A stretch of DNA of 39,193 nucleotides from Chloroflexota bacterium (lineage in GTDB: Bacteria; Chloroflexota; Anaerolineae; Epilineales; SHYO01): assembly GCA_009692745.1 (NCBI GenBank), contig SHYO01000017.1:1-39193 (forward strand), written 5' to 3'. Positions 37,450-39,193 of this stretch are shown piece by piece. The first letter of the stretch is position 1. Every line of letters starts with the position of its first letter. Made by a program: the position numbers and the translations under genes. The notes beneath the pieces are model-generated. The model searched no databases. It was not told the origin of the DNA and worked only from the letters and a program-made list of their open reading frames with translations.

Positions 37450-38706
37450 ATGGGACTACAGCAACGACTTAAGCCCTTACGGGTGCGATTGCTGGTCATT
37501 CTAGCAGTACTAGGTCCGGGAATTATCACGGCGAATGTCGATAATGATGCCGGTGGCATTACCACCTATTCTGTGGCCGGGGCGCATTACGGCTACGGTC
37601 TGCTGTGGATGATTCCCCTGGTGGCGCTGGCGCTGATCGTGGTGCAGGAGATGAGCGCCCGGCTGGGGGTGGTTACCGGCAAAGGTTTGGCGGACCTGAT
37701 CCGCGAGAGCCTGGGGGTGCGCCTGACCGCCCTGATCCTGGGCCTCCTGGTGATCGCCAACCTGGCCAATACCGTCAGTGAATTTGCCGGGGTAGCCGCC
37801 AGTATGGAGATATTCGGCGTCAGCAAGTATATCTCTGTGCCGCTGGCAGCCATCGGTGTCTGGTTACTGATCGTCAAAGGTAATTACAAAGTCGTCGAGC
37901 GCATCTTTTTGCTGGCCAGCACCCTTTACCTGGCCTATATCATCTCCGGCCTGCTGGCGCGCCCGGCCTGGGATGAGGTGTTGCGCGCCACCGTGACCCC
38001 CTCTTTCCACCTGGAGACTGGCTACGTGGTGCTGATGCTGACCATTATCGGCACTACCATCGCTCCCTGGATGCAATTCTACCAACAGTCGTCTATCGTC
38101 GATAAGGGCTTAAAAGTCTCTGATTATGCCTATGAACGGCTGGACGTGGTGGTGGGCTCGATCTTCGCCGTCATCGTAGCCGCTTTTATCGTAATCTCCT
38201 GCGCCGCCACCCTCTATACCCACGGGTTGCGGATTGACACAGCTAAGGATGCCGCCGAGGCGCTGGGTCCGCTCGCCGGGCCGTACGCTGCCTCCCTCTT
38301 CGCCCTGGGACTGTTAAATGCCTCGGTCTTTTCGGCGGCTATTCTGCCCCTTTCCACGGCGTATGTGGTCTGCGAAGCCTTTGGCTGGGAGGCGGGGGTC
38401 AGTCGCAGTCTGCAAGAAGCCCCCATCTTCTTCGGCATCTATGCCACTTTGATTATCCTGGGGGCCGGCATTATCCTGTTGCCTATTCCCTCACTGATTC
38501 AGGCCATGCTCGCCAGCCAGACCCTGAACGGCGTGCTCTTGCCGGTCATCCTGCTGGTGATGCTGCGCCTGATCAACGATAAGCGTCTAATGGGAAATTA
38601 TGTTAACAGCCGCTTCTTTAACATCCTGTCGTGGCTGATCGTGATCGCCTTGATCGTGCTAACCGCCATCCTGGTGCTCGTCAGCATTATCCCAGGACTG
38701 ACCTAA
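37450..38706 (+). CDS. NRAMP (SLC11) superfamily divalent metal transporter, noncanonical metal-site motifs
   Basis: 11-TM-like; LAVLGPGIITANVDNDAGGITTYSVAGAHYGYGLLWMIPLVALALIVVQEMSARLGVVTGKGLADLIRE; GTTIAPWMQFYQQSS; GLLNASVFSAAILPLSTAY. 23 nt downstream of the MgtE_N-CBS gene. Confidence 0.88.
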   Translation: MGLQQRLKPLRVRLLVILAVLGPGIITANVDNDAGGITTYSVAGAHYGYGLLWMIPLVALALIVVQEMSARLGVVTGKGLADLIRESLGVRLTALILGLLVIANLANTVSEFAGVAASMEIFGVSKYISVPLAAIGVWLLIVKGNYKVVERIFLLASTLYLAYIISGLLARPAWDEVLRATVTPSFHLETGYVVLMLTIIGTTIAPWMQFYQQSSIVDKGLKVSDYAYERLDVVVGSIFAVIVAAFIVISCAATLYTHGLRIDTAKDAAEALGPLAGPYAASLFALGLLNASVFSAAILPLSTAYVVCEAFGWEAGVSRSLQEAPIFFGIYATLIILGAGIILLPIPSLIQAMLASQTLNGVLLPVILLVMLRLINDKRLMGNYVNSRFFNILSWLIVIALIVLTAILVLVSIIPGLT

Positions 38707-38942
38707 AAGACCAACTATCCTTTACCGCTTTTTCTCTGCCTTCCAGTGAAAACAGCCGAAAAACCAGCCACAGAGTTTTTCATGAACAAGGTTCGCCACC
38801 GCGCATGAGCCGAACATATTCCACCGCCAAAGACGTGCAGCCGGAGGTAGACCTACTTTCACCTTGGTTGGTATGCCCGATGTAAAGTGGGTTTTATAGC
38901 TCCTACGCTTTCCTCATGGTCTATTTGGCCAATTTTCCTCCC

Positions 38943-38964
38943 CAAAAGTACGAAAGTACTTTTG
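38943..38964. terminator. Short hairpin with GAAA loop
   Basis: CAAAAGTAC - GAAA - GTACTTTTG, 9-bp perfect stem; weak terminator evidence (no T-run beyond the stem). Confidence 0.35.
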
Positions 38965-39104
38965 ACCGACGTAAACAATACTGATAAGATTGTCTCACCA
39001 TTGACTTTTTGGTATTGTCCCTCATTTTCCTTGATGAGGTAGTGGAGTAATGAAATGTGGGCGTATCCTCGAAAGCATTATCCGTGCTGATCGAGGGTAC
39101 AAAA

Positions 39105-39193
39105 ATGGACTGGGAAACACTTTATTGTCCCAACAAACGCTGTCGATACTATGGCATCTCGTTTCGGCAGGGCAAAATGGTCAAAAATGGCTC
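39105..39193 (+). CDS. Transposase N-terminus (zinc-ribbon, IS1-like), truncated by window edge
   Basis: MDWETLYCPNKRCRYYGISFRQGKMVKNG...: N-terminal CPN..C zinc-ribbon motif of IS1-like transposases; open to the right edge. Confidence 0.6.
   Translation, partial: MDWETLYCPNKRCRYYGISFRQGKMVKNG

Noticed and set aside
38631-38885. 84-aa + ORF after the NRAMP gene
   Set aside because: Begins inside the transporter CDS in another frame; no recognisable domain or ribosome-binding site.
1-39193. CRISPR array, tRNA or rRNA genes, phage or defence modules
   Set aside because: No regularly spaced repeats, tRNA cloverleaf, rRNA-like sequence or recognisable defence/phage proteins seen by eye; a tRNAscan/Infernal run would be needed to exclude small RNAs fully.

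Overview
The window looks like an ordinary chromosomal segment with short decayed or mobile patches. Protein style (IMP cyclohydrolase-like protein, GlmL/MutL-type ATPase, Pro/Thr-rich secreted proteins, PRC/MgtE_N/CBS plus NRAMP pair) suggests a Chloroflexota-like bacterium, but this is inference. I support about 28 intact or edge-truncated genes. These include an NHL-repeat protein (5' truncated), a flippase-like UPF0104 protein, a TlpA-like lipoprotein plus CcdA, an S51 peptidase, and CoaX. A tight six-gene run follows: PhyH dioxygenase, MFS, threonine dehydratase-like, PurO-like, enolase superfamily, TPP enzyme. Then come YbeY, 7TM-HD (PgpH-like) and YqeY; two lipoproteins; MurJ; an ECF S-component-like protein; Fpg; an LPKTG-anchored Pro/Ser/Thr-rich protein; a GlmL-like ATPase; a solute-binding lipoprotein; a LysM protein; a SIMPL protein; and a PcrA/UvrD helicase. 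The right part has IlvD, LeuB, an MgtE_N-CBS soluble protein with an NRAMP-like transporter, and a truncated transposase at the right edge. The most interesting observations are: (1) a soluble PRC/MgtE_N/CBS protein lacking the MgtE channel, paired with an NRAMP homologue that lacks the canonical DPGN and MPH metal-site motifs, which may be a two-part Mg2+ system; (2) a dispersed palindrome family, GCTGAGTACTCTCAGC / GCTGAGTATACTCAGC, at five loci including one inside a CDS; (3) a ~696-bp internally deleted IS1182-like element with about 27-bp inverted repeats and an in-frame catalytic-core deletion; (4) the six-gene putative catabolic operon. No rRNA, tRNA or CRISPR array was recognised.
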